From: Candidatus Desulfofervidaceae bacterium
Lineage (GTDB): Bacteria; Desulfobacterota; Desulfofervidia; Desulfofervidales; Desulfofervidaceae
DNA length: 64,000 bases
Assembly (NCBI GenBank): GCA_027064585.1
Contig: JAMOPI010000033.1
Span: forward strand, 1 to 64,000
Direction of reading: 5' to 3'
Shown in pieces: positions 39,895 through 48,851 of the stretch. How positions within the stretch are numbered: the first letter of the stretch is position 1; every line of letters begins with the position of its first letter. Position numbers and translations under genes: made by a program. The notes beneath the pieces were generated by a model. The model had not been told where the DNA came from. It did no database searches and saw only the letters and a program-made list of their open reading frames with translations.

Positions 39895-41817
39895 ATGCCA
39901 AAACGTCATGTTTATTTGAAAATGACACCATTAGAAGAGGCAAGGCGTATTTTTTTTACGGCCTTTGATTTTAGAGATTATCTAAAGACCGAGTGTGTGC
40001 CCACGACCGAGGCCTTAGGAAGGGTAACGGCCAGGCCCATCTTTACCCGTTTTTCTTCTCCCAATTTTCACTCGGCGGCCATGGATGGTTATGCGGTAGA
40101 GGCAAGCGTTACTTTTGAGGCATCTTTAGAACATCCCAAGGAATTAAAAGTAGGCAAAGAGGCCTTTCCTATAAACACTGGCCATCCCTTACCAGATAAT
40201 ACTAATGCGGTAATTATGATTGAAGACGTGGTAGAAGAAGGGGATAAAATCATCATCCGTAAGGCAGTTTATCCCTGGCAAAATGTGCGCAAGGTAGGCG
40301 AAGATATCGTTGCCACTGAACTTATTTTGCCTCCTTGCCATCAAATCACCCCTTATGACATTGGCGCCCTTTTAGAGGGCGGTATTTTTGAGATAGAAGT
40401 CAAGCAGCGGCCCAAAGTGGTGATTATTCCCACGGGTAATGAAATTGTTCCTATTGAAAAGGTAGACAAAGAAGGACCTAAAAAAGGCGAGGTTATTGAG
40501 TCCAATTCATGGATGTTACGGGCCTTATTAACCAGGGTGGGGGCTATATGCGAAAAGTGGCCAGTGGTGCCAGATGAATATGATTTATTAAAAGAAACAA
40601 TCGCCAAGGCCATAGATAGCGATGCCCATCTCATTATTGTCCTGGCTGGATCCTCAGCTGGTAGCAAGGATTACACCGCCTCGGCCCTGGAAGAACTGGG
40701 TGAAGTCCTGGTGCATGGTGTCACCATTATGCCAGGGAAACCCACAATTTTAGCTAAGGTGAAAAATAAACCCATTATTGGCAATCCTGGCTATCCAGTG
40801 TCTTCTGTTATTTCCTTTGAACAGTTTGCCCTACCTCTTCTTTCGCGTATGCTGGGCATTGTTTATGAAAAAAGGCCAAGAATAAAGGTCTTTCCTGCCC
40901 GGGCCTTGCCTTCAAAACTGGGTATTGAAGAATTTTTACGGGTAAAGCTTGGTAAAGTAGGGAAAAAGGTAATTGCTACATCTCTGCCACGGGCGGCGGG
41001 TTCTATTACCACTCTCACCAAGGCGCATGGAGTTATTCGCATCCCGGCCCAAAAAGAAGGCATTGGGGAAGATGAGCCGGTAGAGGCTGAACTCCTCGTG
41101 CCAGAGGAGGAAATTTTAAATACCATTGTCATTATTGGTAGCCATGATTTAACCATTGACTTACTTGCTTCGGAGCTAAAGAAGGTAAATCCATTTTTAA
41201 ATATCTCTGCCAGTAATGTTGGCAGCCTTGGTGGTTTAATGGCCATAAAAAAGGGAAAGGCACACTTAGCCGGTTCGCACCTTTTTGATCCAGAAACCGG
41301 TATTTACAACCTGACCTACATTGACCGTTATTTAAAGGATGTGCCCGTAAAAGTTGTAAATCTGGTCATCAGACATCAAGGCCTAATCGTCCCCAAAGGT
41401 AATCCCAAGGACATTAAAGGCATTGAAGACTTAACCCGTCCAGACATTACCATGGTCAACCGCCAGCGTGGGGCGGGAACGCGTATTTTGCTTGATTATA
41501 AGCTTAAACAGTTAGGTATTGATCCTAGTCAGATCAAAGGCTATGACCATGAGGAGTTTTCACACATGGCTGTAGCTGTAGATGTACTGAGTGGGCGAGC
41601 CGATGTAGGACTTGGCATCTATGCGGCAGCTAGGGCCCTTGGACTTGATTTTATTCCCATTGCTACTGAAGAATATGACCTTGTTATCCCAGAACAATTC
41701 TGGCATACAGAAAAGATTCAAACGATTTTAGAATTGATAAATTCTTCGGACTTTAAGCAGGCCATAGAAAAGATGGGAGGATACGAAACCACTAAGACTG
41801 GCACCATTAAGCGATGA
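39895..41817 (+). CDS. MoeA fused to a C-terminal periplasmic-binding-like domain
   Basis: This ~640-residue protein has an N-terminal MoeA domain (residues 1 to about 410) with FHSAAMDGYAVEASV, IIPTGNEIVPIEK, LAGSSAGSKDYTA and GNPGYPVSSVISFE. A C-terminal type 2 binding-protein fold (about 415-640) has SHDLTIDLLASELKK, NRQRGAGTRILLDYKLK and the terminal VIPEQFW. This is the known MoeA/PBP-like fusion family, in which the second domain (PF12727) resembles molybdate- and LysR-type ligand-binding domains. There is no signal peptide, so any ligand would be sensed inside the cell. ATG codons occur at 39892 and 39895; GGGAG spacing favours the second. It follows the HEPN gene by 11 bases, and its stop overlaps the smc start. 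Confidence 0.9.
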   Translation: MPKRHVYLKMTPLEEARRIFFTAFDFRDYLKTECVPTTEALGRVTARPIFTRFSSPNFHSAAMDGYAVEASVTFEASLEHPKELKVGKEAFPINTGHPLPDNTNAVIMIEDVVEEGDKIIIRKAVYPWQNVRKVGEDIVATELILPPCHQITPYDIGALLEGGIFEIEVKQRPKVVIIPTGNEIVPIEKVDKEGPKKGEVIESNSWMLRALLTRVGAICEKWPVVPDEYDLLKETIAKAIDSDAHLIIVLAGSSAGSKDYTASALEELGEVLVHGVTIMPGKPTILAKVKNKPIIGNPGYPVSSVISFEQFALPLLSRMLGIVYEKRPRIKVFPARALPSKLGIEEFLRVKLGKVGKKVIATSLPRAAGSITTLTKAHGVIRIPAQKEGIGEDEPVEAELLVPEEEILNTIVIIGSHDLTIDLLASELKKVNPFLNISASNVGSLGGLMAIKKGKAHLAGSHLFDPETGIYNLTYIDRYLKDVPVKVVNLVIRHQGLIVPKGNPKDIKGIEDLTRPDITMVNRQRGAGTRILLDYKLKQLGIDPSQIKGYDHEEFSHMAVAVDVLSGRADVGLGIYAAARALGLDFIPIATEEYDLVIPEQFWHTEKIQTILELINSSDFKQAIEKMGGYETTKTGTIKR

Positions 41818-44800
41818 AGGAAGACATAGTAACCAAAAGAACCACACTTAAGGCCTTAAGATTAAAAGGTTTTAAGTCATTTGCTCGGACCACCACCGTT
41901 CTGTTTTCCCCTGGTATCTCGGCTATTGTTGGGCCCAACGGATGTGGTAAAAGCAATGTTGTAGATGCTATCAAGTGGGTGCTAGGCGAACAGGGATATA
42001 AGCCCCTACGAAGCAAAACAGCTGAGGATTTAATTTTTAGTGGCACTGATCGTTTTAGTCCTGCCTCTATGGCCGAGGTGTCTATCATCCTAGAACAAGA
42101 GGGGAATTCTTCTTCGGTTGAATTCATGTTGACACGACGTATTTTTCGCTCAGGTGAAACAGGTTATTTAATCAACAAACGCCCCTGTCGGCTAAAGGAC
42201 ATAAGGGAAACCCTCTTAAACCTCGGATTTGGTCTTAAAAGCTATGGCATCATTGATCAGGGACAGGTAACAGAACTAATTGAGTTCTCCCCTTTAGAAA
42301 AGAGGCGACTTTTGGAAGAGGCAGCCGGTATTACCAAATATCGGGAAAAGAAGGAAGAAACCCTGCGTAAGCTTGAGGATACTAAACAAAACCTAGTGCG
42401 TCTGGAGGATATCTTAAAGGAAGTAGAGACCCAGGTCCGGCGGCTGGCCCAGCAGGCCAAGCGGGCGAAGGAGTATCTGGAACTAAAGGAAAAATTAAGA
42501 CAGATAGAAATCTCCCTTCTTCTGCAAAGATATAAATCCAAAAAAGAGGCATGGGAAAGACGGCAAAAAGAAGCCACGCAGCTACGGGAAGAAAATAGTG
42601 CCTTACTTTCTAGGCATGCAAGCCTATCCCAGCAGTTAAAAGGGGTTAAACATCAAGTCTTTAACCTGCAAGAACAGCTAAAGACTAAGGAAAAATTCCT
42701 TTGGGAAACACGTACCAAGCTTAAAGAGTTAGAGTTAAAACAAAAAGGACTGGACGAAAAGGAAGAAGCGGCCAAGAAGAGAAAAAAACAATTAGAAGAA
42801 CACTGCAAACGGCTTGAGGTAGAAAAAGAAGAGATAAAAAAACAGAGGGTTGAGGTAGAAAAGGAATTGGCTCAGCTAGAGTCCCAGCTCAAAACGCTGA
42901 AAGAAGAGGGAGAAGGTGTTAAAACAATAGTGGCGGAACTAGAGAATATTTTAAAAGAGAACAGACGCATTTTAAAAGAAAAGAAGCAAGCGCAGGACAA
43001 AATTAAGCAGCGTTTAATCCGGACCGAGACAGAAATAGAACACCTGCAAAGGCAAAAGAGACGGCTGGAAGAAGACAAAAAGGGCATAGCTGAAAAGTTA
43101 AGGCAGGCAAAAAAAAAGGCACTTAAAGCAGAGGAAGAATTAAAGAAAATTTCTGAAAAGCTAGGGGAGTTGAAAGAAAGAATAAATGAACTAACCGCCA
43201 AAAAGAAAGAGGCAGAGGAGGCCTATGAAGGAATTTTAGAGAGGCATCGGCGGTGGCAAAGGGCAGTTTTAAATATGGAAGAGATCCTAATCCGGCGGCG
43301 CTCGCAGTTAAAAACGGTAGAACAATGGCTTAAGGCCCATCAGCCAAGAGAAAAACTAAAAGGGGCCTTAGGGCAGGTAATGGATATTCTGGCTGAGGCC
43401 AAGGGCTATGAGGATGCCGTAGAGGCAGTCCTGCGGTTTAAGGCCAATGATGGGTGGCTAATTCCCGACCTAGAGACAGGTTTACGGCTCTTAAAGGTAA
43501 ACAAGGTCCAAACATTGGTGCCAGTAGAGCTAAAGATAGAAACTCACCCCCTTAACACCCCTTTAGGCTCGCCCCTTCTAGAAAAAATCCGGTTTAAGCC
43601 AGGGTATGAAGAAGTAGGAAAAAGGCTTTTTGCCCAGGTAGTGTTGGTTGAGAAACTTGAAGCTAAACTTTTAAATTATGCTGGTTATCTCTTTGTTACG
43701 CCCATGGGAGAAATCCTGACAAAAGAAGGAATTCTGCATAAAGAGCAAATGCAGGGTGTGCTTAAGGAATATTTAGAAAAACAACAAAAAAAGACCTGGC
43801 TTAAAAGCACTATCAGTGTCTTAGAGACAAAACTGCCGCAGGTAAAGACAATTTCTGAAAGGCTTAAAAGGCAGTTAAAACAACAAGAAGCGTTTGTTAA
43901 GGAAGCAGAAAGGGAAATAAAAAGGCTAGAAAAGGAAAGGCAGCGCCTTAAGGGAGAAGAAATCAGGCAACGGGAATTCCTTAAGTATACCCTTTTACAA
44001 AAAGAGGAAGTGGAAAAACGACAAGTCAAAATAGAAGATGAATGGATCAGACTTGAACAGCAACAGGCAGAAAGGGAAAAGGAAAGGCAGGTTTTAAGAG
44101 AACAAAATGGACAGTTAAGGGAGGAGTTAAGACGATTAAGAGAGAAGCTTGAGAAGGTTGAAAGGTTAAGAAACGAAAAAAAGGAATTTCTCTCCCGTTA
44201 TCAGTGGCAGCAGCAGGAGGGAGAGAAAAAAAGGGTATTTTTACGAAAAGAAAGGCAGCGGCTTGAACGCAGAGAAGGAGAATGTGAAAGGGGGTTAAAA
44301 CAGGCCTTAAAGGAAACCGAGGAACTCACAGCCGAAATTAAAAGAGCTTTCCAAGAAAGAGAAACTATAAAGAGGAATTTAGTTGTATGTAAGGAAAAAT
44401 TAGAAGAAATAGAAGGTATTATAGAGCTGCGCAAAAGGGAACTAGAAGTATCTTTAAAGGAAAAGAAAGACTTAGAACGGCAGATTGAAAGCCTAGAAAG
44501 AGCGATCACTCAAAAGCGAGAAAGACTACAAGTGCTAGAAAGGGAAATGGAAGGGCTACAGGCCGAGGCCAATCTCTTTAAAGAGCGGCTTTTAAAGGAA
44601 TATGAACTTTCTGCTGATAACGAAACACCTCCCTTTGTTCTTTCAGAAAAGGAATTAGAAGAAAAGAGGTTAGAAGTCAATCTACGTCTAGAGAAACTTG
44701 GCCAGGTAAACTTAGGGGCAATAGAGGAATATGAAGAAGTTAAGGAACGATATGAGTTTTTAAAAGCACAACGCGAGGATTTAAGGGCATCTATCAGGGA

Positions 44801-45314
44801 TTTACAAAAGGCCATCTGCACTATTGATCAAACCTCAGCCAAGCTCTTTCTCTCTACCTTAGAGAAGGCCAACCAAGAATTTAAAAGGCTTTTACAATTC
44901 ATCTTTGGAGAGGCTAGGGGAGAAATTGTTTTACTTGATCCAGCCCATCCTTTAACTTCAGGGGTAGATTTTAAGGTTCAATTGCCTGGGAAAAGGGTAC
45001 GGCATCATCTTTTTTCTATGGGCGAACGGAGTTTGATCTCCTTAATCTTTTTGTTTGGGCTTTATTTTATCAAACCAAGTCCTTTTTGCATTCTGGATGA
45101 GGTAGATGCAGGGCTGGATGAAAGGAATGTAGAAAGATTTTGCAATTTGCTTAAGCAGCTTAAGGACACGATGCAACTAATTGTTATTACCCATCACCGG
45201 CGTGTAATGGAGGCGGCGGATCAACTGATTGGGGTAACAATGGAACAAAAAGGCGTTAGCAGTATTGTTTCTATTTCCCTGGAAGGAGGGGAGAAAAATG
45301 TTCAAGTGGTTTAA
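41814..45314 (+). CDS. smc: Chromosome segregation protein SMC
   Basis: This 1166-residue SMC ATPase has the N-terminal Walker A GPNGCGKS at residues 40-47. Long coiled coils rich in E, K and R flank a hinge domain (about 510-660, starting GALGQVMDILAEAKGYEDAVEAVL in parts). The C-terminal Walker B CILDEVDAGLDE is at about 1092-1103. The ABC signature is FSMGERS (1067-1073) instead of the usual LSGGE: Ser and the second Gly remain but the first Gly is Met. The start overlaps the preceding stop (ATGA), so translation is probably coupled. ScpA and ScpB are not in the window. The smc-ftsY neighbourhood is conserved in many bacteria. Confidence 0.95.
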   Translation: MKEDIVTKRTTLKALRLKGFKSFARTTTVLFSPGISAIVGPNGCGKSNVVDAIKWVLGEQGYKPLRSKTAEDLIFSGTDRFSPASMAEVSIILEQEGNSSSVEFMLTRRIFRSGETGYLINKRPCRLKDIRETLLNLGFGLKSYGIIDQGQVTELIEFSPLEKRRLLEEAAGITKYREKKEETLRKLEDTKQNLVRLEDILKEVETQVRRLAQQAKRAKEYLELKEKLRQIEISLLLQRYKSKKEAWERRQKEATQLREENSALLSRHASLSQQLKGVKHQVFNLQEQLKTKEKFLWETRTKLKELELKQKGLDEKEEAAKKRKKQLEEHCKRLEVEKEEIKKQRVEVEKELAQLESQLKTLKEEGEGVKTIVAELENILKENRRILKEKKQAQDKIKQRLIRTETEIEHLQRQKRRLEEDKKGIAEKLRQAKKKALKAEEELKKISEKLGELKERINELTAKKKEAEEAYEGILERHRRWQRAVLNMEEILIRRRSQLKTVEQWLKAHQPREKLKGALGQVMDILAEAKGYEDAVEAVLRFKANDGWLIPDLETGLRLLKVNKVQTLVPVELKIETHPLNTPLGSPLLEKIRFKPGYEEVGKRLFAQVVLVEKLEAKLLNYAGYLFVTPMGEILTKEGILHKEQMQGVLKEYLEKQQKKTWLKSTISVLETKLPQVKTISERLKRQLKQQEAFVKEAEREIKRLEKERQRLKGEEIRQREFLKYTLLQKEEVEKRQVKIEDEWIRLEQQQAEREKERQVLREQNGQLREELRRLREKLEKVERLRNEKKEFLSRYQWQQQEGEKKRVFLRKERQRLERREGECERGLKQALKETEELTAEIKRAFQERETIKRNLVVCKEKLEEIEGIIELRKRELEVSLKEKKDLERQIESLERAITQKRERLQVLEREMEGLQAEANLFKERLLKEYELSADNETPPFVLSEKELEEKRLEVNLRLEKLGQVNLGAIEEYEEVKERYEFLKAQREDLRASIRDLQKAICTIDQTSAKLFLSTLEKANQEFKRLLQFIFGEARGEIVLLDPAHPLTSGVDFKVQLPGKRVRHHLFSMGERSLISLIFLFGLYFIKPSPFCILDEVDAGLDERNVERFCNLLKQLKDTMQLIVITHHRRVMEAADQLIGVTMEQKGVSSIVSISLEGGEKNVQVV

Positions 45315-46383
45315 ATGGAAAAAGAAAAAAGAAGAGGAAGAAAAACCTTTAAAAGAAGAGGAAAAACAGCCTGAAGAGAAAGTTAAAGAAGAGACAGTAG
45401 CCGAAGAAATAACTCCAGTAGCAGAAATACCTCCGGTGGAAGAAAAGGAAGAAAAGGAAGAAAAAAAGAGGCAGTTTGGATTTATCAAACGATTAAAGGA
45501 AAGACTGAGTAAGACCAGACAGGCCTTAACCGAACGCATTGATCAACTCTTTTTGGGGAAAAAGGAGATAGACGAAGAGGTCCTAGAAGAGTTAGAAGAA
45601 GTACTCATCATAGCCGATCTAGGGGTAAAGGCCACACAGGAACTCATCCAGCGGATTACCAAAAAGGTCAGTCGCAAAGAGATTAATAATGTAGAGGAAT
45701 TGAAAAGGGTCTTAAAAGAAGAGATCTTAAGTTTACTACAGCTAGAAACTCCACCTCTAGAAGTAGAAAAGACCAAGCCTTTTATATTTATGATGGTTGG
45801 GGTAAATGGTGTGGGCAAAACAACAACCATCGCCAAACTAGCTAAGTATTATAAAGATATGGGCAAAGAGGTGCTACTTGTGGCAGCCGATACCTTTCGG
45901 GCAGCGGCCATTGAACAGCTAGAAATCTGGGCCAAGCGGGTAGGAGTAGATTTTTACAAGCAACAAAGTGGGGCCGATCCAGCCGCCGTGGCCTTTGATG
46001 GTGTACAGAGGGCCAAGGCAAAAGGAGTAGATGTCGTCTTTATAGATACAGCGGGAAGGCTGCACACTAAAGTCAATCTTATGGAAGAACTTAAAAAGGT
46101 AAAACGGGTAGTGCAAAAGCTTGTTCCTGATGCACCGCATGAGATTATACTTGTTTTGGATGCCACGACAGGCCAAAATGCCACCTCGCAAACCAAACTC
46201 TTTCACGAAGCCCTTGGCGTAACAGGTATTGTTATGACCAAACTGGATGGAACAGCTAAAGGAGGTATTTTGGTGAGCATTGCCCATGAATTTAAAATTC
46301 CCATTCGGTTCATCGGTATCGGCGAAAAGATGGATGATTTAAGACCTTTTGATCCAGAGGCCTTTGTGGAGGCGCTATTTTAA
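45298..46383 (+). CDS. ftsY: Signal recognition particle receptor FtsY
   Basis: This 361-residue SRP receptor GTPase has an N-terminal lysine/glutamate-rich A region with [14 protein letters not shown] that binds membranes, followed by the N domain and the G domain. The G motifs are [15 protein letters not shown], the insertion-box region [32 protein letters not shown] and [10 protein letters not shown]. The frame is open from 45265, but GGAGGGG precedes the ATG at 45298 and gives the expected start. It overlaps the end of smc by 17 bases in a different frame. Confidence 0.96.
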   Translation: MFKWFKWKKKKEEEEKPLKEEEKQPEEKVKEETVAEEITPVAEIPPVEEKEEKEEKKRQFGFIKRLKERLSKTRQALTERIDQLFLGKKEIDEEVLEELEEVLIIADLGVKATQELIQRITKKVSRKEINNVEELKRVLKEEILSLLQLETPPLEVEKTKPFIFMMVGVNGVGKTTTIAKLAKYYKDMGKEVLLVAADTFRAAAIEQLEIWAKRVGVDFYKQQSGADPAAVAFDGVQRAKAKGVDVVFIDTAGRLHTKVNLMEELKKVKRVVQKLVPDAPHEIILVLDATTGQNATSQTKLFHEALGVTGIVMTKLDGTAKGGILVSIAHEFKIPIRFIGIGEKMDDLRPFDPEAFVEALF

Positions 46384-46387
46384 ACAA

Positions 46388-46411
46388 AAACCCCACCTTA
46401 AGGTGGGGTTT
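46388..46411. terminator. Bidirectional terminator between ftsY and dsrC
   Basis: AACCCCACC and GGTGGGGTT form a 9-bp perfect stem with a TTAA loop. The plus strand continues with T residues and the minus strand with TTTTTGTTTA, so it can serve both convergent genes. Confidence 0.85.
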
Positions 46412-46438
46412 GCACGCGTGCAATATAGAAGCTTGTCT

Positions 46439-46759
46439 TTACACACAACCAGTGGGCTTGGGTAATCCGGCCATCTTACAGGCTCCCTTACCAGGTCCAG
46501 ACGGAAAGAGCTCGTAAATCTTTTTCAGCTTGAAACCAGTCGCCTTAGAAAACACTCTCACCATCGGAGCAATACCATGCTTCCTGTAATAGTCTTGCAA
46601 GAAGTGGATGCACTTCCAATGATCTGCGGTCAATTCCTTAATACCTTCTTGTTCTTTCACATATTCAACCCACTCAGGACACCACTCATCTAATCCACCA
46701 GCTAAGAAACCATCTTCGTCAACTTCCCATTTTTTACCTTTGTACTCTACTGTTGGCAT
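46439..46759 (-). CDS. dsrC: Sulfur-relay protein DsrC (dissimilatory sulfite reductase gamma)
   Basis: This 106-residue DsrC/TusE-family protein carries sulfur as a trisulfide between its two C-terminal cysteines during dissimilatory sulfite reduction. Both are present, Cys94 (GACKMAGLPKP) and the penultimate Cys105, separated by ten residues. This distinguishes DsrC from TusE, which has only the last one. The helix-rich core WPEWVEY-like segment, DHWKCIHFLQDYYRKHGIAPMVR and the loop FPSGPGKGACK are typical. An optimal AGGAGGTG Shine-Dalgarno sequence suggests high expression. As in many sulfate reducers it is not next to dsrAB. Confidence 0.95.
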   Translation of the reverse strand: MPTVEYKGKKWEVDEDGFLAGGLDEWCPEWVEYVKEQEGIKELTADHWKCIHFLQDYYRKHGIAPMVRVFSKATGFKLKKIYELFPSGPGKGACKMAGLPKPTGCV

Positions 46760-46794
46760 TTATTTCACCTCCTTCTCCCAAATTTTCTCCAGCA

Positions 46795-46824
46795 GATTTA
46801 TCATATAATCCTAAAACTTGTCAA
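46795..46824 (-). promoter_or_regulatory. Promoter of dsrC
   Basis: On the minus strand TTGACA (46819-46824) is followed after 18 bases by TAAATC, preceded by a TG extension (TGATAAATC). It lies 35-65 bases before the dsrC start and just after the acs stop codon. Confidence 0.6.
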
Positions 46825-46834
46825 TAGTTTTTTT

Positions 46835-48757
46835 CTAATCTGCCAAAGTTGTCAAGTCTCCTGGATCTACGCCCATCTCTCTGGCCTTTAATACACGACG
46901 CATGATCTTTCCACTTCTTGTCTTTGGTAAGCTGTTTACAAACTCAATAGATTTCACAATAACAATGGGGCCTAATTCCTTCCGAATGTGTCGCCTAATT
47001 TCTTTGTCCAATTCTTCACTGGGCTCATATCCTTCTTTTAAGATTACAAATACTTTGGCCACTTCGCCCTTAATGGAATCAGGCACACCAATACAGGCAG
47101 CCTCGGCCACAGCTTTATGGCCAACTACGGCACTTTCTATTTCAGCCGTACCAATTCTGTGACCAGCAATGTTTATTACATCATCTGCTCGGCTCTGAAT
47201 CCAAAAATATCCATCCTTGTCTTTACGGGCAATATCACCGCTACAATAAACACCACCTGGAATTTTCTCCCAATAAACTTGCTTATACCGTTCTGGATCA
47301 CGGTAGAGAGTACGGAGCATAGAAGGCCAAGGCTTTTTGATCACTAAAAATCCTCCCTTTCCTTCAGGAACAGAATTACCGTCTTTGTCTACAATATCAG
47401 CGTGGATACCAGGGAAAGGTCTTGTAGCTGAACCAGGTTTTAAAAGGCTTACCGGTAAGGGAGTAATCATAAATGCCCCCGTCTCTGTCTGCCACCAGGT
47501 ATCCATAATCGGACACCTCTCCCGGCCAACATTTTTGTAATACCACATCCAGGCCTCTGGATTAATAGGCTCTCCAACTGAACCCAGTAGTCTTAAGGTA
47601 GAAAGGTTATGTCGCCGCGGGATGGCTGATCCATAGCGCATAAGCATCCGGATAGTAGTGGGAGCAGTATAAAGAATAGTGATGCCAAAGTCCTCTATGA
47701 TCTTCCACATGCGATTGGCCTTAGGATAAAGAGGATGACCTTCATACATAACGGTAGTTGCCCCAGCCATCAAGGGACCGTAGACAATATAGCTATGGCC
47801 GGTAATCCAACCAGGATCAGCGGCACACCAATAGATATCCGTTTCTTTAATATCAAAAACCCATTTTAAAGTACGGTGTACTCCAACCATATACCCGCCG
47901 TGAACATGAACTACACCTTTCGGCTTTCCAGTCGTACCAGAGGTGTAGAGGATAAAAAGCATGTCTTCAGCATCCATAACCTCGGTCTCACATTCTTCTG
48001 GCGCAGCATCCATCAATTCATGGAACCATAAGTAACGGCCATCACTCATATCTATTTCCTCGCCAGTCCTCTGGACAACGATAACATTTTCAACAGTCGG
48101 ACATTCAAGCATGGCCTCATCTACAACATTTTTTAGATTGATAATTTTTCCGTTCCGATAAAGACCGTCAGCGGTAACAATGATTTTGGCCCGGGCATCA
48201 TTTACTCTTTCCTTTAAGGCGGCAGCACTAAAGCCAGCATAGACTACAGTGTGAACGGCGCCAATCTTGGCACAGGCGAGCATGGCAATGGCAATTTCTG
48301 GAATATTAGGCAGATAGATGGCTACCCGATCACCTTTCTTTATCCCTAAGGATTTTAAAACATTAGCAAATTTGTTAACGCGGCGATATAGTTCATAATA
48401 GGTCAATTTTTTTATGTCCTTTAAAGGCTCACCCTGCCAAATAATGGCTACCTTGTTTTTACGAAAGGTATGCACATGCCGATCTAAAGCATTATGCACA
48501 ATATTGCACTTTCCTCCTACAAACCATTTGTAAAAAGGAGGATCAGAGTCATCTAAAACCTTGTCCCATTTCTTATACCACTCAAGCTCTTCAGCTGCTT
48601 CTTCCCAAAAACTAACAAAGTCTTCTTCCCCCTTACGGATGGCCTCTTCATACTCAAGGGGGGTTACATTAGCCTCAATCACAATTTCTGGTAAGGGCCT
48701 AAACACCCTATCTTCTTCCAGCACCACATCTGTAATCTGGCGACCTTCTTCTGCCAT
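46835..48757 (-). CDS. acs: Acetyl-CoA synthetase (AMP-forming)
   Basis: This 640-residue ANL-superfamily ligase activates acetate to acetyl-CoA through acetyl-AMP. The P-loop-like motif [14 protein letters not shown] lies near residues 267-280, [12 protein letters not shown] in the core (A5), and [17 protein letters not shown] before the hinge. The C-terminal lysine in [11 protein letters not shown] is the usual acetylation-controlled catalytic residue. The acetyl-pocket tryptophan of WWQTE is present, consistent with acetate as substrate. It stands alone with its own promoter; in a sulfate reducer it may serve acetate assimilation or oxidation. Confidence 0.93.
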   Translation of the reverse strand: MAEEGRQITDVVLEEDRVFRPLPEIVIEANVTPLEYEEAIRKGEEDFVSFWEEAAEELEWYKKWDKVLDDSDPPFYKWFVGGKCNIVHNALDRHVHTFRKNKVAIIWQGEPLKDIKKLTYYELYRRVNKFANVLKSLGIKKGDRVAIYLPNIPEIAIAMLACAKIGAVHTVVYAGFSAAALKERVNDARAKIIVTADGLYRNGKIINLKNVVDEAMLECPTVENVIVVQRTGEEIDMSDGRYLWFHELMDAAPEECETEVMDAEDMLFILYTSGTTGKPKGVVHVHGGYMVGVHRTLKWVFDIKETDIYWCAADPGWITGHSYIVYGPLMAGATTVMYEGHPLYPKANRMWKIIEDFGITILYTAPTTIRMLMRYGSAIPRRHNLSTLRLLGSVGEPINPEAWMWYYKNVGRERCPIMDTWWQTETGAFMITPLPVSLLKPGSATRPFPGIHADIVDKDGNSVPEGKGGFLVIKKPWPSMLRTLYRDPERYKQVYWEKIPGGVYCSGDIARKDKDGYFWIQSRADDVINIAGHRIGTAEIESAVVGHKAVAEAACIGVPDSIKGEVAKVFVILKEGYEPSEELDKEIRRHIRKELGPIVIVKSIEFVNSLPKTRSGKIMRRVLKAREMGVDPGDLTTLAD

Positions 48758-48785
48758 ATTTGCCTCCCTTAAAGATTTGAAGAAT

Positions 48786-48814
48786 TTTTTAAACTTTTGT
48801 TAGAAAAAAGTCAA
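48786..48814 (-). promoter_or_regulatory. Promoter of acs
   Basis: On the minus strand TTGACT (48809-48814) and TAAAAA (48786-48791) are separated by exactly 17 bases, about 22 bases before the start codon. GGGAGG precedes the ATG. Confidence 0.6.
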
Positions 48815-48851
48815 GTTTTGACGGCAAACGGTAGGTTGGAAGGAATAAAAG

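Noticed and set aside
45265-45297. Upstream extension of ftsY
   Set aside because: The extra 11 codons overlap smc and precede a strong Shine-Dalgarno sequence placed for the ATG at 45298.
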